Shown piece by piece: positions 14,035 to 20,759 of a stretch of 36,797 nucleotides of DNA. Origin of the DNA: a virus; IMG/VR virus record IMGVR_UViG_3300028800_000210, positions 1 to 36,797 of that record. One strand, 5' to 3'. Position numbers and translations under genes: made by a program. A model generated the notes under the pieces. It had not been told where the DNA came from and made no database searches. It was given only the letters and a program-made list of their open reading frames with translations. How positions within the stretch are numbered: position 1 is the first letter of the stretch; the number at the start of each line of letters is the position of its first letter.

Positions 14035-14070
14035 AACCCTCTCATGACTTGCTTGTGAGAGGGTTTTTTC
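14035..14070 (+). terminator. Rho-independent terminator
   Basis: AACCCTCTCA (14035-14044) pairs perfectly with TGAGAGGGTT (14056-14065), followed by TTTTTT. Confidence 0.9.
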
Positions 14071-14106
14071 GTATCTTATGCAGGTAAACAATGTAAAAGG
14101 AGTCTA

Positions 14107-14232
14107 ATGTTTATACCTAGAAACCTAGGAAATCAATCTTGGAAAGAATATTTCATAACTACTGGAACAGCACTATTAGTTGTATCAATTATTTTAGGAA
14201 TAGTTATTTTTCTTAATAAATTGGGATATTAA
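14107..14232 (+). CDS. 41-residue membrane protein
   Basis: AAAGGAGTCTA precedes the ATG. One transmembrane helix at residues 18-37 (TTGTALLVVSIILGIVIFL), N-terminal amphipathic part with Trp. Its stop overlaps the next start (TAATG), so translation is coupled. Function unknown. Confidence 0.5.
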   Translation: MFIPRNLGNQSWKEYFITTGTALLVVSIILGIVIFLNKLGY

Positions 14233-14774
14233 TGACCAAAGAGAGCATCCAAGACTATTTCAATCAAAGAGATAGGGAATACGAGCAGGCATTAAAAGAA
14301 GAAAGAGATGCGAAGCATAAGGCAAAAGATGCTGCCCTTTTTTCAGCCAAAAAAAAGAGATGCAAAAAATGTAAGAAAAAAATAATATATGCAATAGTAA
14401 CTTGTAAGTATTCATATGATTGGCCCAAATTGACACGAACTATGAAATATGATTTTTTAGAAGGACTTTGCGTAGATCATGCTCCCAAATTATCATCCGG
14501 AAAACCTGGATATGATAAGATAACTCTTGTTGAGGTTGATGATATAAAAGAATATGTTGGCTCATCAGAAAATGATTATTCATTGACAGTGTACCCTCAA
14601 GATCAATGTTTTAATTGTGGAAAAAAGATAGTTAATATGAATGATTTCATACATCAAGAAATAAAAAATGGTGAACCTATAGAATCATTCTGTACACTAC
14701 CAGCTTTACCAATAGAAGAATTATCTTATTATATGTGCAAGGAGTGGTGCGGTGACCAAAGAAACAGTAGGTAA
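14232..14774 (+). CDS. Cysteine-rich protein with several CxxC motifs
   Basis: 180 residues. The N terminus is a charged helix; then KKKRCKKCKKK, a lone Cys, QCFNCGKK and YYMCKEWCGD give at least three zinc-type cysteine clusters in treble-clef-like arrangement. No catalytic motif recognised. It overlaps the next gene, which starts at an internal GTG, by about 20 bases. It sits between head genes but looks more like a regulator or nucleic-acid-binding protein than a virion component. Confidence 0.55.
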   Translation: MTKESIQDYFNQRDREYEQALKEERDAKHKAKDAALFSAKKKRCKKCKKKIIYAIVTCKYSYDWPKLTRTMKYDFLEGLCVDHAPKLSSGKPGYDKITLVEVDDIKEYVGSSENDYSLTVYPQDQCFNCGKKIVNMNDFIHQEIKNGEPIESFCTLPALPIEELSYYMCKEWCGDQRNSR

Positions 14775-15231
14775 AGTAGCAACCGATCTTATTGTAAAAG
14801 CACCCGATACATTATCCCCTATCGAGCAGATGCAAGAGAATCTTTCTGAATATGAAGCAAATATCTGGGAATGTGTTGAGCGATGCAAGAAAGACTTCAA
14901 GGATGACTTTTATATAGTGGTGATTACCAAGAATGAGAAGCTCTTGCCCAATGTGTTCCGTAATTACTTTTATGGAAGATTGAGCTGCCCTACTCCCGAT
15001 TACGATCAAACGGTATATAAATTTAAGCGCAAAGACAATGCTCCCATCTTTATGTGGGTTATCCCATCTCGCGATGCTTGTATACATCTCATCAAGAATC
15101 ATCAATATGTTGCCCCAGAAGAACAGGGATTGCTCAAATATGTGGTAGCATTCCAAGATGGAACTTTGTTTAAATTAGCTAAAGAATTGAATGGCGAAAA
15201 ACTAGAATCAGTAGAATTGGAGACAAACTAA
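14752..15231 (+). CDS. Conserved phage hypothetical upstream of scaffold
   Basis: 159 residues from a GTG with AAGGAG 8 bases upstream. The central region (FYIVVITKNEKLLPNVFRNY, RLSCPTPDYDQTVYKFKRKD, MWVIPSRDACIHLI) has the pattern of a hypothetical family that I recall in podovirus-like genomes next to scaffold or capsid genes. A short N-terminal helical stretch precedes it. Likely head morphogenesis; function not known. It ends by overlap with the scaffold start. Confidence 0.6.
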   Translation: MTKETVGKVATDLIVKAPDTLSPIEQMQENLSEYEANIWECVERCKKDFKDDFYIVVITKNEKLLPNVFRNYFYGRLSCPTPDYDQTVYKFKRKDNAPIFMWVIPSRDACIHLIKNHQYVAPEEQGLLKYVVAFQDGTLFKLAKELNGEKLESVELETN

Positions 15232-16148
15232 TGGCATTTGAAATGAAATATGATCGCGATGGCAATCCATTGAAACAACCAACATTGGATCCCATGAACC
15301 AGCCTGCTTACGTAGAAACTACAGCCGGCAAGCCCGTTGAAGCACCAGCACAACAGATGGTTGAAAATCAGGGTACTTCTGAGCAAGAAATGGTTCAAAA
15401 TCAGCCCAACGATGTTGACCAAACCCCATTGGAGCAGCTGAACGAACAACCCGAACAACAAGTCGCTTCACAACCTGAAGCAGAGCCAGCGCCCGAAGAG
15501 CCCGAAAAGCCAAAGCGTTCGCATCAAGCATCTAACTTTAAGATAATGAAAGAGAAAGCTTTAGCTGCTGAAAAACGTGCTCAAGAACTCGAAGCAGCTC
15601 TCGCTCAAGCAATGAATGCACAACCAAAACAAGTTCAACAAGAACCAGAAATCGATGAAGATCTATCGGTCGATGCAGATGCTTTAGTTGAAGGAAAACA
15701 TCTCTCTAAAGTAAGTAAACACATTAAGAAGCTTGAAAACCAACTCCAACAATATCAACAGCAATCGGTTCTTCAAGCAACAGAAGTTCGTCTTAAGACG
15801 CAATATCCTGATTTTGATAAAATTGTATCTAAAGAGAATCTTGAATCATTGCGCATGACCTATCCTGAAATTGCTAATACGATCAATTCATCTCCTGATC
15901 TTTATTCAAAGGCAGTTTCTGCTTATACCATCATAAAGAATCTTGGCTTAACTGAAGACACAACCGATTACTCAAAAGAAAAAGAACTCGTACGACAAAA
16001 TGCTGCTAAGCCCAAACCTTCAGCGGTCCTTAATGTACGCAAGAATGATGGGCCTTTAAGCAATGCCAATGCTTTTGCCAACGGAGAATTGACTGAGGAC
16101 ATGCGTAAGATGTATTTGAAGGAAATGAATCAATTTAGGAATAGATAA
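15231..16148 (+). CDS. Scaffolding protein (putative)
   Basis: 305 residues. The N-terminal 100 residues are Pro/Gln/Glu-rich and disordered; from about residue 105 a coiled coil runs (EKALAAEKRAQELEAALAQA), then QLQQYQQQSVLQATEVRLKT. The C terminus has a basic-helical LTEDMRKMYLKEMNQFRNR, the typical capsid-binding tail of scaffolds. Location upstream of the major capsid gene, acidic composition and coiled coil all fit an internal scaffold that directs procapsid assembly and then leaves. Sequence-based family match not claimed. Confidence 0.7.
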   Translation: MAFEMKYDRDGNPLKQPTLDPMNQPAYVETTAGKPVEAPAQQMVENQGTSEQEMVQNQPNDVDQTPLEQLNEQPEQQVASQPEAEPAPEEPEKPKRSHQASNFKIMKEKALAAEKRAQELEAALAQAMNAQPKQVQQEPEIDEDLSVDADALVEGKHLSKVSKHIKKLENQLQQYQQQSVLQATEVRLKTQYPDFDKIVSKENLESLRMTYPEIANTINSSPDLYSKAVSAYTIIKNLGLTEDTTDYSKEKELVRQNAAKPKPSAVLNVRKNDGPLSNANAFANGELTEDMRKMYLKEMNQFRNR

Positions 16149-16486
16149 TGGAACTATGGCAAAAACAAGCTATATTCGCCCAGAACATAGCATTTCTCCT
16201 GCGCTATATTCATGATCAGGGATACTTTGTTACCTTTGGAGAAGCTTTCCGAACCCAAGAGCAAGCCAAGATCTATGCCCATGAAGGCAAAGGAATTGTC
16301 GACAGCTTGCATTGTAAACGCTTAGCTCTGGATATAAACCTACTCAATGAAACGGGCAAATACTTGATAGAATACGAAGACTATAAAAAGTTTGGTGATT
16401 ATTGGGTTACCTTGCATGAAAACAATAGATGGGGCGGATCGTTTAAGCGCGTAGACTCGAACCATTTTGAAATGCAAGATATATAA
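16148..16486 (+). CDS. Endolysin, M15-type peptidase
   Basis: 112 residues, a compact single-domain lysin. M15 peptidases (VanY/phage T5 endolysin type) cleave peptide bonds in the peptidoglycan stem using zinc. Ligand motifs are SLHCKRLALDINL (His and Asp, residues 57-69) and NHFEMQ (second His and following Glu near the C terminus), with the RWGG element before it. Arg in FGEAFRTQEQAK is also conserved in the family. Coupled to scaffold by ATG overlap; holin-like genes follow, forming a lysis cassette. Confidence 0.88.
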   Translation: MELWQKQAIFAQNIAFLLRYIHDQGYFVTFGEAFRTQEQAKIYAHEGKGIVDSLHCKRLALDINLLNETGKYLIEYEDYKKFGDYWVTLHENNRWGGSFKRVDSNHFEMQDI

Positions 16487-16520
16487 ATTAGTTTCATAGT
16501 CCCTATGGAACTTGTGTACG

Positions 16521-16550
16521 GCCAAGGATTCGACTCCCTTGGCTTTTTTA
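16521..16550 (+). terminator. Rho-independent terminator after endolysin
   Basis: GCCAAGG (16521-16527) pairs with CCTTGGC (16537-16543), then TTTTTTATTTT. The loop contains TTCGACTC but no tRNA can be folded. Confidence 0.8.
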
Positions 16551-16573
16551 TTTTCAAAATATGCCCTTTTTAG

Positions 16574-16593
16574 AAATAAGAAATTTCTTATTT
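16574..16593. promoter_or_regulatory. Perfect 20-bp palindrome (candidate operator)
   Basis: AAATAAGAAATTTCTTATTT is a perfect palindrome in the untranslated stretch before the holin-like genes. It is too AT-rich to be a terminator and could bind a dimeric regulator, or mark an mRNA element. Confidence 0.4.
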
Positions 16594-16666
16594 GCATGAT
16601 CACCTTGTTTTCTGAAATTAACGATGGCATGCTTGACCTGTATACCTTTAATGCGAAGGAGGCGTT

Positions 16667-16825
16667 ATGAAGGACAACAATATCGATAAGCTTAAACAAG
16701 CTAATTCAACCAAAGTTAAACTCGCCGTTATAGCTTCTATAGTCACCCTTTATGCGGTGTACATGGGGAGCACTCAGCTTGGCCTTGATTTTGATAAATT
16801 TATTATGCTTTTATTGGAGAAATAA
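16667..16825 (+). CDS. Small holin-like membrane protein
   Basis: 52 residues with GAAGGAGG upstream. A charged N terminus (MKDNNIDKLKQANSTKVK), one transmembrane helix at residues 18-35 (LAVIASIVTLYAVYMGS) and a C-terminal amphipathic segment (FDKFIMLLLEK). Just after the endolysin, so a holin or antiholin role is likely by context. The small size would make it a class III-like pore former; not proven. Confidence 0.55.
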   Translation: MKDNNIDKLKQANSTKVKLAVIASIVTLYAVYMGSTQLGLDFDKFIMLLLEK

Positions 16826-16826
16826 C

Positions 16827-17063
16827 ATGAAAGCACTAATATTATCTTCGATTCTTTTATGTTCAGCTATCTATCCTTTATCCAAAGAACAGCAGAAAGC
16901 ACAGCAAGAACTCAAGATCCAAATTGAGCAGGATGAATTCAAGGTTAAAATGGCTGCCATAGGTGCCCTTGTTACCATTCTGATAATCTATTTTTCGGGA
17001 GGAAAAGGTGACACTGAAGCGCTCGCCTTTGACCAGTTTCTGCTAGACTTCAGCAAAAAATAA
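16827..17063 (+). CDS. Membrane protein of the lysis cassette
   Basis: 78 residues from the ATG at 16827, just after the holin-like stop. Signal-like N terminus (MKALILSSILLCSAIYPL), a charged helix (KEQQKAQQELKIQIEQDEFK), then a transmembrane segment (AAIGALVTILIIYFSGG). Two hydrophobic segments flank the charged helix, so it could be a holin, or a spanin-like protein anchored at both ends. Followed by tandem terminators. Confidence 0.5.
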   Translation: MKALILSSILLCSAIYPLSKEQQKAQQELKIQIEQDEFKVKMAAIGALVTILIIYFSGGKGDTEALAFDQFLLDFSKK

Positions 17064-17087
17064 CGTACAATAACAAAGCTTCATTAC

Positions 17088-17157
17088 GGGCGACATTTCT
17101 CTGGTGAGGCTGTCGCCCTTCCTTTTTTAACGCAATCTTCGGGTTGCGTTTTTTTTT
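17088..17157 (+). terminator. Tandem rho-independent terminators before the MCP gene
   Basis: First: GGGCGACA (17088-17095)/TGTCGCCC (17111-17118), then a T-run. Second: AACGCAA (17129-17135)/TTGCGTT (17144-17150), with T through 17157. The MCP therefore needs its own promoter, which I cannot place with confidence in 17160-17281; a small ATATGAG/CTCATAT hairpin lies there. Confidence 0.85.
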
Positions 17158-17281
17158 GCCTAATCGTAATCTAGTCCCAGCGTAAATATATGAGTCGCTC
17201 TCATATCCTATCATCGGCGTCTCGTGGGTTTCGTCCGAGCCTATTGTAATCCCCTCATTTTTGTTTAGTTAAGGAGCCACA

Positions 17282-19453
17282 ATGGCTATAACTACTACAA
17301 GTACACTGCCATCGCCAGTGCAGCAATCGTTTAGTTACAAGCTCTTATCAGTGCCTGTACCTAACATGATTCACAAAATCCCTGCGATGAAGAAGAATAT
17401 GCCTCGTAACGGTGGTAACACGTTGCGTATGCGTAGATATAATCCGTTAAACACCGCAATGGTTCCACTAGGCAACTCTGGCATCACGCCACCGGCTCAA
17501 CAATTGACCGCTGTTGATATTGACGCACAGATCAGCTTTTACGGTAAAAGTGCCGTAACAGTTTACTGCTAAAGACTTATGTGCAGTTAAACGAGCAGGT
17601 TAATAAAATAGATCTTTGAAATACACGGTTTTGTAGGCAAATAGCCTGCTTTAAATCCGCTCTAATTGACTTGGAAACCCTAACGTAAAGTCGAGGGTGA
17701 CAAGGGCGAAGATATTTTATTTTGTTAAGTATTCCAATAATGCGGTATTTATAATAATTGAAGTATTAACTTTTACTCCTTCAACTAACCAATGAGCTTC
17801 TATATCCCACATATTTTGTGCTGTTTCTTGATCAAGATAAAACGTTATTCGATTGGTTTTTAATTCTTCCGATTTAAACAAAAAGTCATAAGTTGGTTCA
17901 GAAAAATAAAGATCAATTATAGATTGTCTAATGACTAACGATTTAACTTTGTGTCCTTCATTTTGCATTTTGTTACTATGAATACGTTTTTCTAGCAATT
18001 TTTTTATAGATGGAGTTATCCATGCACAAATTTTATGTTTTGTTTTAGAAAGAGCTTTTGGTGAAAGAGAAGGGTTCATTTTTGTCCTTTATGGGTAATA
18101 AGTTGATTACAATTTAAATAATATCACAATGGAGTCACGGAGTCAATTATTTTATCACGCTGAGAGACTAAAGCGAGTGGAAATCGAAAGATTAAGCGAT
18201 AGTCCGATCTTACGCGGAAACCGTAAGAGATAAACAGAAATGATTTATCCCCCTTTTGGGAGTAACAATATGTACCTTGCAAAACCAAGACCCTAAACAA
18301 AAATATGGGGTCTATAAATCTTCTCTGATAGACTTGGAAGCGGTAGCGTAAAGACGATCGTGACAAGGGGCAAGATTATGGAATGGCATATAAAAAAAAT
18401 AAAATCATATACGGCTTTTGATAAAGAACCAGAAGAAGGTCAAAAGGTATGGATTGAAACAAAAAATGGTATATTCCCAGGAACATATGGTCTATGGGAT
18501 TGGACTGTACCAACTTCTTTATGCTTTCAATTTGAAGGAAGAGATATTGATATTATTGCTTGGATGCCATATTCCGATATTCAGCCTGAACGTAGCAAGC
18601 GAGAAGACTCTTCTTTAACTACTGTATTTAGAACATTTGATAATTGTGGATGTTTTGATACGGATAGATTTAATTGGCATCCCTTATGTTGCAATACGCA
18701 ACATAAGAAAGCCGATCAAACATGGAGAGATGCGGTGCTCTGAACATTGTGGAAACACAGTGAGCCATAAGTAGAGAAAGTGGCCGCCTCATATGAGGTC
18801 ATAAAAGTAACAGATTGGTATTGAACGAATGTGCAGCACGTTTAGGTGTTTCACTTCGTCAAACAGAAGACCAACTAACGCGTGATATGTTAGCAGCAAC
18901 TGCTGGTTTCATTAACTGCGTTGGCGGTGTTAATGGCGACAACCCAACAGAAATCACCCGTTCAGATGTTGATGCTGTTGTGCGTACATTGTTGAATAAC
19001 AATGCATACACAATTATGGACAATATCGAAGGTGAAGATAAGTTCGGTACAGCTCCAGTTCGTGATGCATACTTTGCATTATGCTCAAGCCAATTAACAG
19101 GAAACCTTGATGCTGTTGCTGGATTCATTCAAAAGAACCAATATCCAGCTCCTATGAATGCATTGCGTTCAGAATGGGGTGCAATCGGTAACCTTCGTTT
19201 CCTTATCAGCTCTATTGGATCATTTGCGGCCAATGCTTCAAGCAATGGTGCAAACGTTTACAATATATTCTGCGTTGGTATGGAAGCTTATGCATGTATT
19301 GAGCAAGATGGCTATAGCGCAAGCTTTATCTATCGACCGCCAATATATGATAGCCCATTAGCGCTCAACGCTTCTGTTGGATATAAATTTGCTGAAGTTC
19401 CGCGAATCACTAATGATTTGTGGGTAATCAACTTACGCGCAACATTAGCTTAA
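17282..19453 (+). CDS. Major capsid protein, N4-gp56 type, in four exons
   Basis: The HK97-fold shell protein. The continuous protein is obtained only by joining exons 17282-17545 (88 codons, ends ...AQISFYG), 17575-17600 (TYVQLNEQ plus part of Val), 18273-18294 (rest of Val, then TLQNQDP) and 18818-19453 (VLNECAARLGVSLRQ to the stop). The total of 948 nt gives 315 residues plus stop with no break, and the joined segment ISFYGTYVQLNEQVTLQNQ fits the family. Unspliced, the first frame ends after 96 residues (stop 17570-17572) and the last exon stands alone. The intervening sequences are listed separately. TTAAGGAGCCACA precedes the ATG. Family recognised from TRDMLAATAGFINC, EDKFGTAPVRDAYFA and FCVGMEAYACIEQDG. 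Confidence 0.88.
17546..17574 (+). ncRNA. 29-nt intervening sequence with P1/P10 and no intron core
   Basis: The exon end TTACGGT pairs with GCCGTAA inside the insert (17552-17558; U-G at the junction), a classical group I P1. AAGT just 5' of that guide pairs with the next exon's ACTT, a P10. The last base is G, as required at a group I 3' splice site. It has a small CAG-TTTA-CTG stem. Nothing like P3-P9 fits in 29 nt. It contains an in-frame stop (17570-17572), so it must be removed, bypassed, or the gene is broken. Possibly a remnant intron spliced in trans. Confidence 0.65.
17601..18272 (+). ncRNA. Group I intron 1 (672 nt), complete core
   Basis: Self-splicing RNA. P1: exon AGCAGGT with GCCTGCT (17644-17650), U-G at the junction. 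P3: CCGCTC (17657-17662)/GAGTGG (18175-18180). P4: CTTG (17670-17673)/CAAG (17701-17704). P5: ACCCT (17677-17681)/AGGGT (17694-17698). P6: GGCG (17705-17708)/CGCT (18158-18161), extended by GATA/TATC. P7: G[A]GACTA (18164-18170)/TAGTCC (18200-18205) with the bulged A and G-C guanosine site. P8: AATC-GAAA-GATT (18182-18193). P9: TCTTACG/CGTAAGA (18208-18228). The last base is G. Removal restores ...EQ-V-TLQNQDP. The P6 loop holds an antisense gene. P10 looks weak. Confidence 0.85.
17717..18079 (-). CDS. Ribbon-helix-helix-like DNA-binding protein, antisense in intron 1
   Basis: 120 residues with two RHH-like halves: KHKICAWITPSIKKLLEKR then SLVIRQSIIDLYF, and NRITFYLDQETAQNMWDIE then TSIIINTALLEYL. 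Each has a strand followed by two helices, as in Arc/CopG/MetJ repressors. It is on the opposite strand to the capsid gene, inside the P6 loop of a group I intron, with AAAGGAC upstream of its ATG. This is not a homing endonuclease, so intron mobility would need another enzyme. A regulator of phage or host promoters is the simplest reading. Confidence 0.6.
   Translation of the reverse strand: MNPSLSPKALSKTKHKICAWITPSIKKLLEKRIHSNKMQNEGHKVKSLVIRQSIIDLYFSEPTYDFLFKSEELKTNRITFYLDQETAQNMWDIEAHWLVEGVKVNTSIIINTALLEYLTK
18295..18817 (+). ncRNA. Group I intron 2 (523 nt), sister of intron 1 with atypical 3' core
   Basis: P1: exon GACCCT (18289-18294) with GGGGTC (18307-18312), U-G at the junction. P10: AATAT (18302-18306) with exon GTATT. 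P3: TTCTCT (18321-18326)/AGAGAA (18773-18778). P4: CTTG (18333-18336)/CAAG (18364-18367). P5: GCGGT/ATCGT (18340-18361), covarying with intron 1. Best P7: G[A]GCCA (18762-18767)/TGGCC (18781-18785), which leaves only two bases for P8. P9-like GCCTC-ATAT-GAGGT follows. The last base is G. Sequence from 18315 to 18368 closely tracks intron 1, so the two share ancestry. An ORF fills the P6 region. Confidence 0.75.
18378..18743 (+). CDS. DUF551-like protein encoded in MCP intron 2
   Basis: About 121 residues starting MEWHIKKIKSYTAFDKEPEE. The first 75 residues fit the DUF551 layout: N-terminal W, then EEGQKVWIETKNG, and IIAWMPYSDIQPER at the end. The C-terminal 45 residues have several Cys and His (NCGCFDTDRFNWHPLCCNT), possibly a zinc site. 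No GIY-YIG, LAGLIDADG or HNH signature. The ribosome binding site AAGGGG lies in the intron's P4/P6 strand, so a folded intron would mask it. A longer GTG start at 18360 is possible. Confidence 0.55.
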   Translation: MEWHIKKIKSYTAFDKEPEEGQKVWIETKNGIFPGTYGLWDWTVPTSLCFQFEGRDIDIIAWMPYSDIQPERSKREDSSLTTVFRTFDNCGCFDTDRFNWHPLCCNTQHKKADQTWRDAVL

Positions 19454-19463
19454 AGGAGAGACT

Positions 19464-20666
19464 ATGGACGGAACTATTCTTTCGCAAGGAACATTTCTTG
19501 CAAACTTTGCCGGACTAGCAAATCCAAATCCTGGATCTGCTTCAATTGGTCAGGCAAATCAATTTATTCTCAACATCCCATCTGGTACCGATTGGATTAA
19601 AGTTCGTAACTTTACCCAATATGGAACCGTAGGTGCCGCTGGTGGTGCTTATTTCAATGGAACTGCAAATGCTGATGTCGGCTTTGAGTTCTATTGGCAA
19701 CGTGGCATGCCCCAAGGATCCGCTCTTGTTAGCTACAAAGCATCTGCATCTGGGGTGGTATCGGTTGACTCAATGGCAACTGGTGGCTTTACGCTTTATG
19801 ATCCATCGGGTCAAGATCCATTAGCTTTACCTCTTTTAGGTAATCCTGTTGCAGTTTCTGCCGTAACTAATGCTACACGTCCTGTTGTTACCCATACTGC
19901 GGATACTTCCGTTGTTGTTGGTTCGGTAGTTCGTTTAAGCAATACTGCACAAACAGATGTTAATGGAGTCGATATGGTTGTGGGAACTGTAAGTTCTTCA
20001 ACTTCATTCACTCTATTAACGGCTTCTAATCCATTGGCTACTGCTCCGGGCGCTATTGGTGGTGCAGGATTCTATCGCGTTGTAAATTACAATTCGCTCT
20101 ATTATCCTAGACATCGCTTTGTCGTAAATATTACCCAAGCAACTAATGCTCAGGTATCTACTTCAGTTGCGCATGGATTGACTCCTGGTCAGGCAGTTAG
20201 ATTCAGCATACCAGCAGTATCTGGCATGATTCAATTGAATCCTACTGTTCAGAACAATTACTTGGTAGGAAATATAGTAACTGTAGTTGATGATTACAAC
20301 TTCACTATTGATGTTGATACAACTGCATATACTGCATTCACTTGGCCAACTATTGCTCAACAACCAAGTTCATTCCCACAAGTTGTTCCTGTTGGTGAAG
20401 ATACCGCGTTATCGCTGATATCTGCGGCTTCTCAAGTTCCAACTATTGCAGGTCTTAAGATTAATGCTACACAATCCGGGCTTCTTGCTGATGCTACAAC
20501 CAATACTGGATTCTTAGGCATGATTCTAGGAACAGGTGGTAACGGTCTTGAATTGACAACGCCAATACTTGGACCTTCGGGTTCTGTTGCGTGGTCATCA
20601 GGAAACGTTGGTACCCCTGATAGACTATATTGGGTTGCAGGTAAATCGTCATTTGGCGGACTGTAA
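19464..20666 (+). CDS. Virion structural protein with FCCH-like domain
   Basis: 400 residues, Gly/Ala/Thr-rich and beta-like throughout. A repeated module at residues 215-300 (VSTSVAHGLTPGQAVRFSIP, then DDYNFTIDVDTTAYTAFTWP) is the pattern often annotated as ubiquitin-E1 FCCH-like in phages, a small beta barrel. Two more similar modules occur: residues 131-195 here, and in the 21188 product. It follows the capsid gene directly (AAAGGAGAGACT ribosome binding site), so it is probably a head decoration or head-completion protein. Exact role not determined. Confidence 0.65.
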   Translation: MDGTILSQGTFLANFAGLANPNPGSASIGQANQFILNIPSGTDWIKVRNFTQYGTVGAAGGAYFNGTANADVGFEFYWQRGMPQGSALVSYKASASGVVSVDSMATGGFTLYDPSGQDPLALPLLGNPVAVSAVTNATRPVVTHTADTSVVVGSVVRLSNTAQTDVNGVDMVVGTVSSSTSFTLLTASNPLATAPGAIGGAGFYRVVNYNSLYYPRHRFVVNITQATNAQVSTSVAHGLTPGQAVRFSIPAVSGMIQLNPTVQNNYLVGNIVTVVDDYNFTIDVDTTAYTAFTWPTIAQQPSSFPQVVPVGEDTALSLISAASQVPTIAGLKINATQSGLLADATTNTGFLGMILGTGGNGLELTTPILGPSGSVAWSSGNVGTPDRLYWVAGKSSFGGL

Positions 20667-20685
20667 ACGATAGTATTATTACTTG

Positions 20686-20711
20686 AGAGGGCTCGCAAGG
20701 GCCCTCTTTTT
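20686..20711 (+). terminator. Rho-independent terminator
   Basis: AGAGGGC (20686-20692) pairs with GCCCTCT (20701-20707), followed by TTTTT. It ends the capsid/decoration transcript. Confidence 0.85.
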
Positions 20712-20715
20712 CAGT

Positions 20716-20748
20716 TGTCTACAAACTGTCGACAACTTGTCGACACTT
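20716..20748. repeat. Three tandem 11-bp repeats with a TGTCGACA palindrome
   Basis: TGTCTACAAAC, TGTCGACAACT and TGTCGACACTT follow one another with no spacer. Each contains a TGTCxACA palindrome, so a dimeric protein could bind on one helix face per turn. They sit between a terminator and a gene start. Confidence 0.55.
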
Positions 20749-20759
20749 AAAGGAAATCT

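Noticed and set aside
16497-16550. A tRNA, because of the TTCGACTC loop
   Set aside because: No acceptor, D or anticodon arms can be formed; the stem plus T-run is a terminator.
17282-17572. A free-standing 96-residue capsid-like protein
   Set aside because: The tail after FYG is not family sequence, and the true continuation (TYVQLNEQV) resumes at 17575; it is the unspliced first exon.
17546-17574. T4 gene 60-style bypass as the preferred explanation
   Set aside because: Takeoff GGT and the triplet before resumption (AAG) do not match, while P1, P10 and terminal G fit group I splice sites; kept only as an alternative.
18378-18743. A homing endonuclease in intron 2
   Set aside because: No GIY-YIG, LAGLIDADG, HNH or PD-(D/E)xK pattern; the layout fits DUF551 better.
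18815-19453. A separate 212-residue protein starting at a TTG
   Set aside because: No ribosome binding site; it is the last capsid exon, whose first two codons continue from QNQDP after removal of intron 2.
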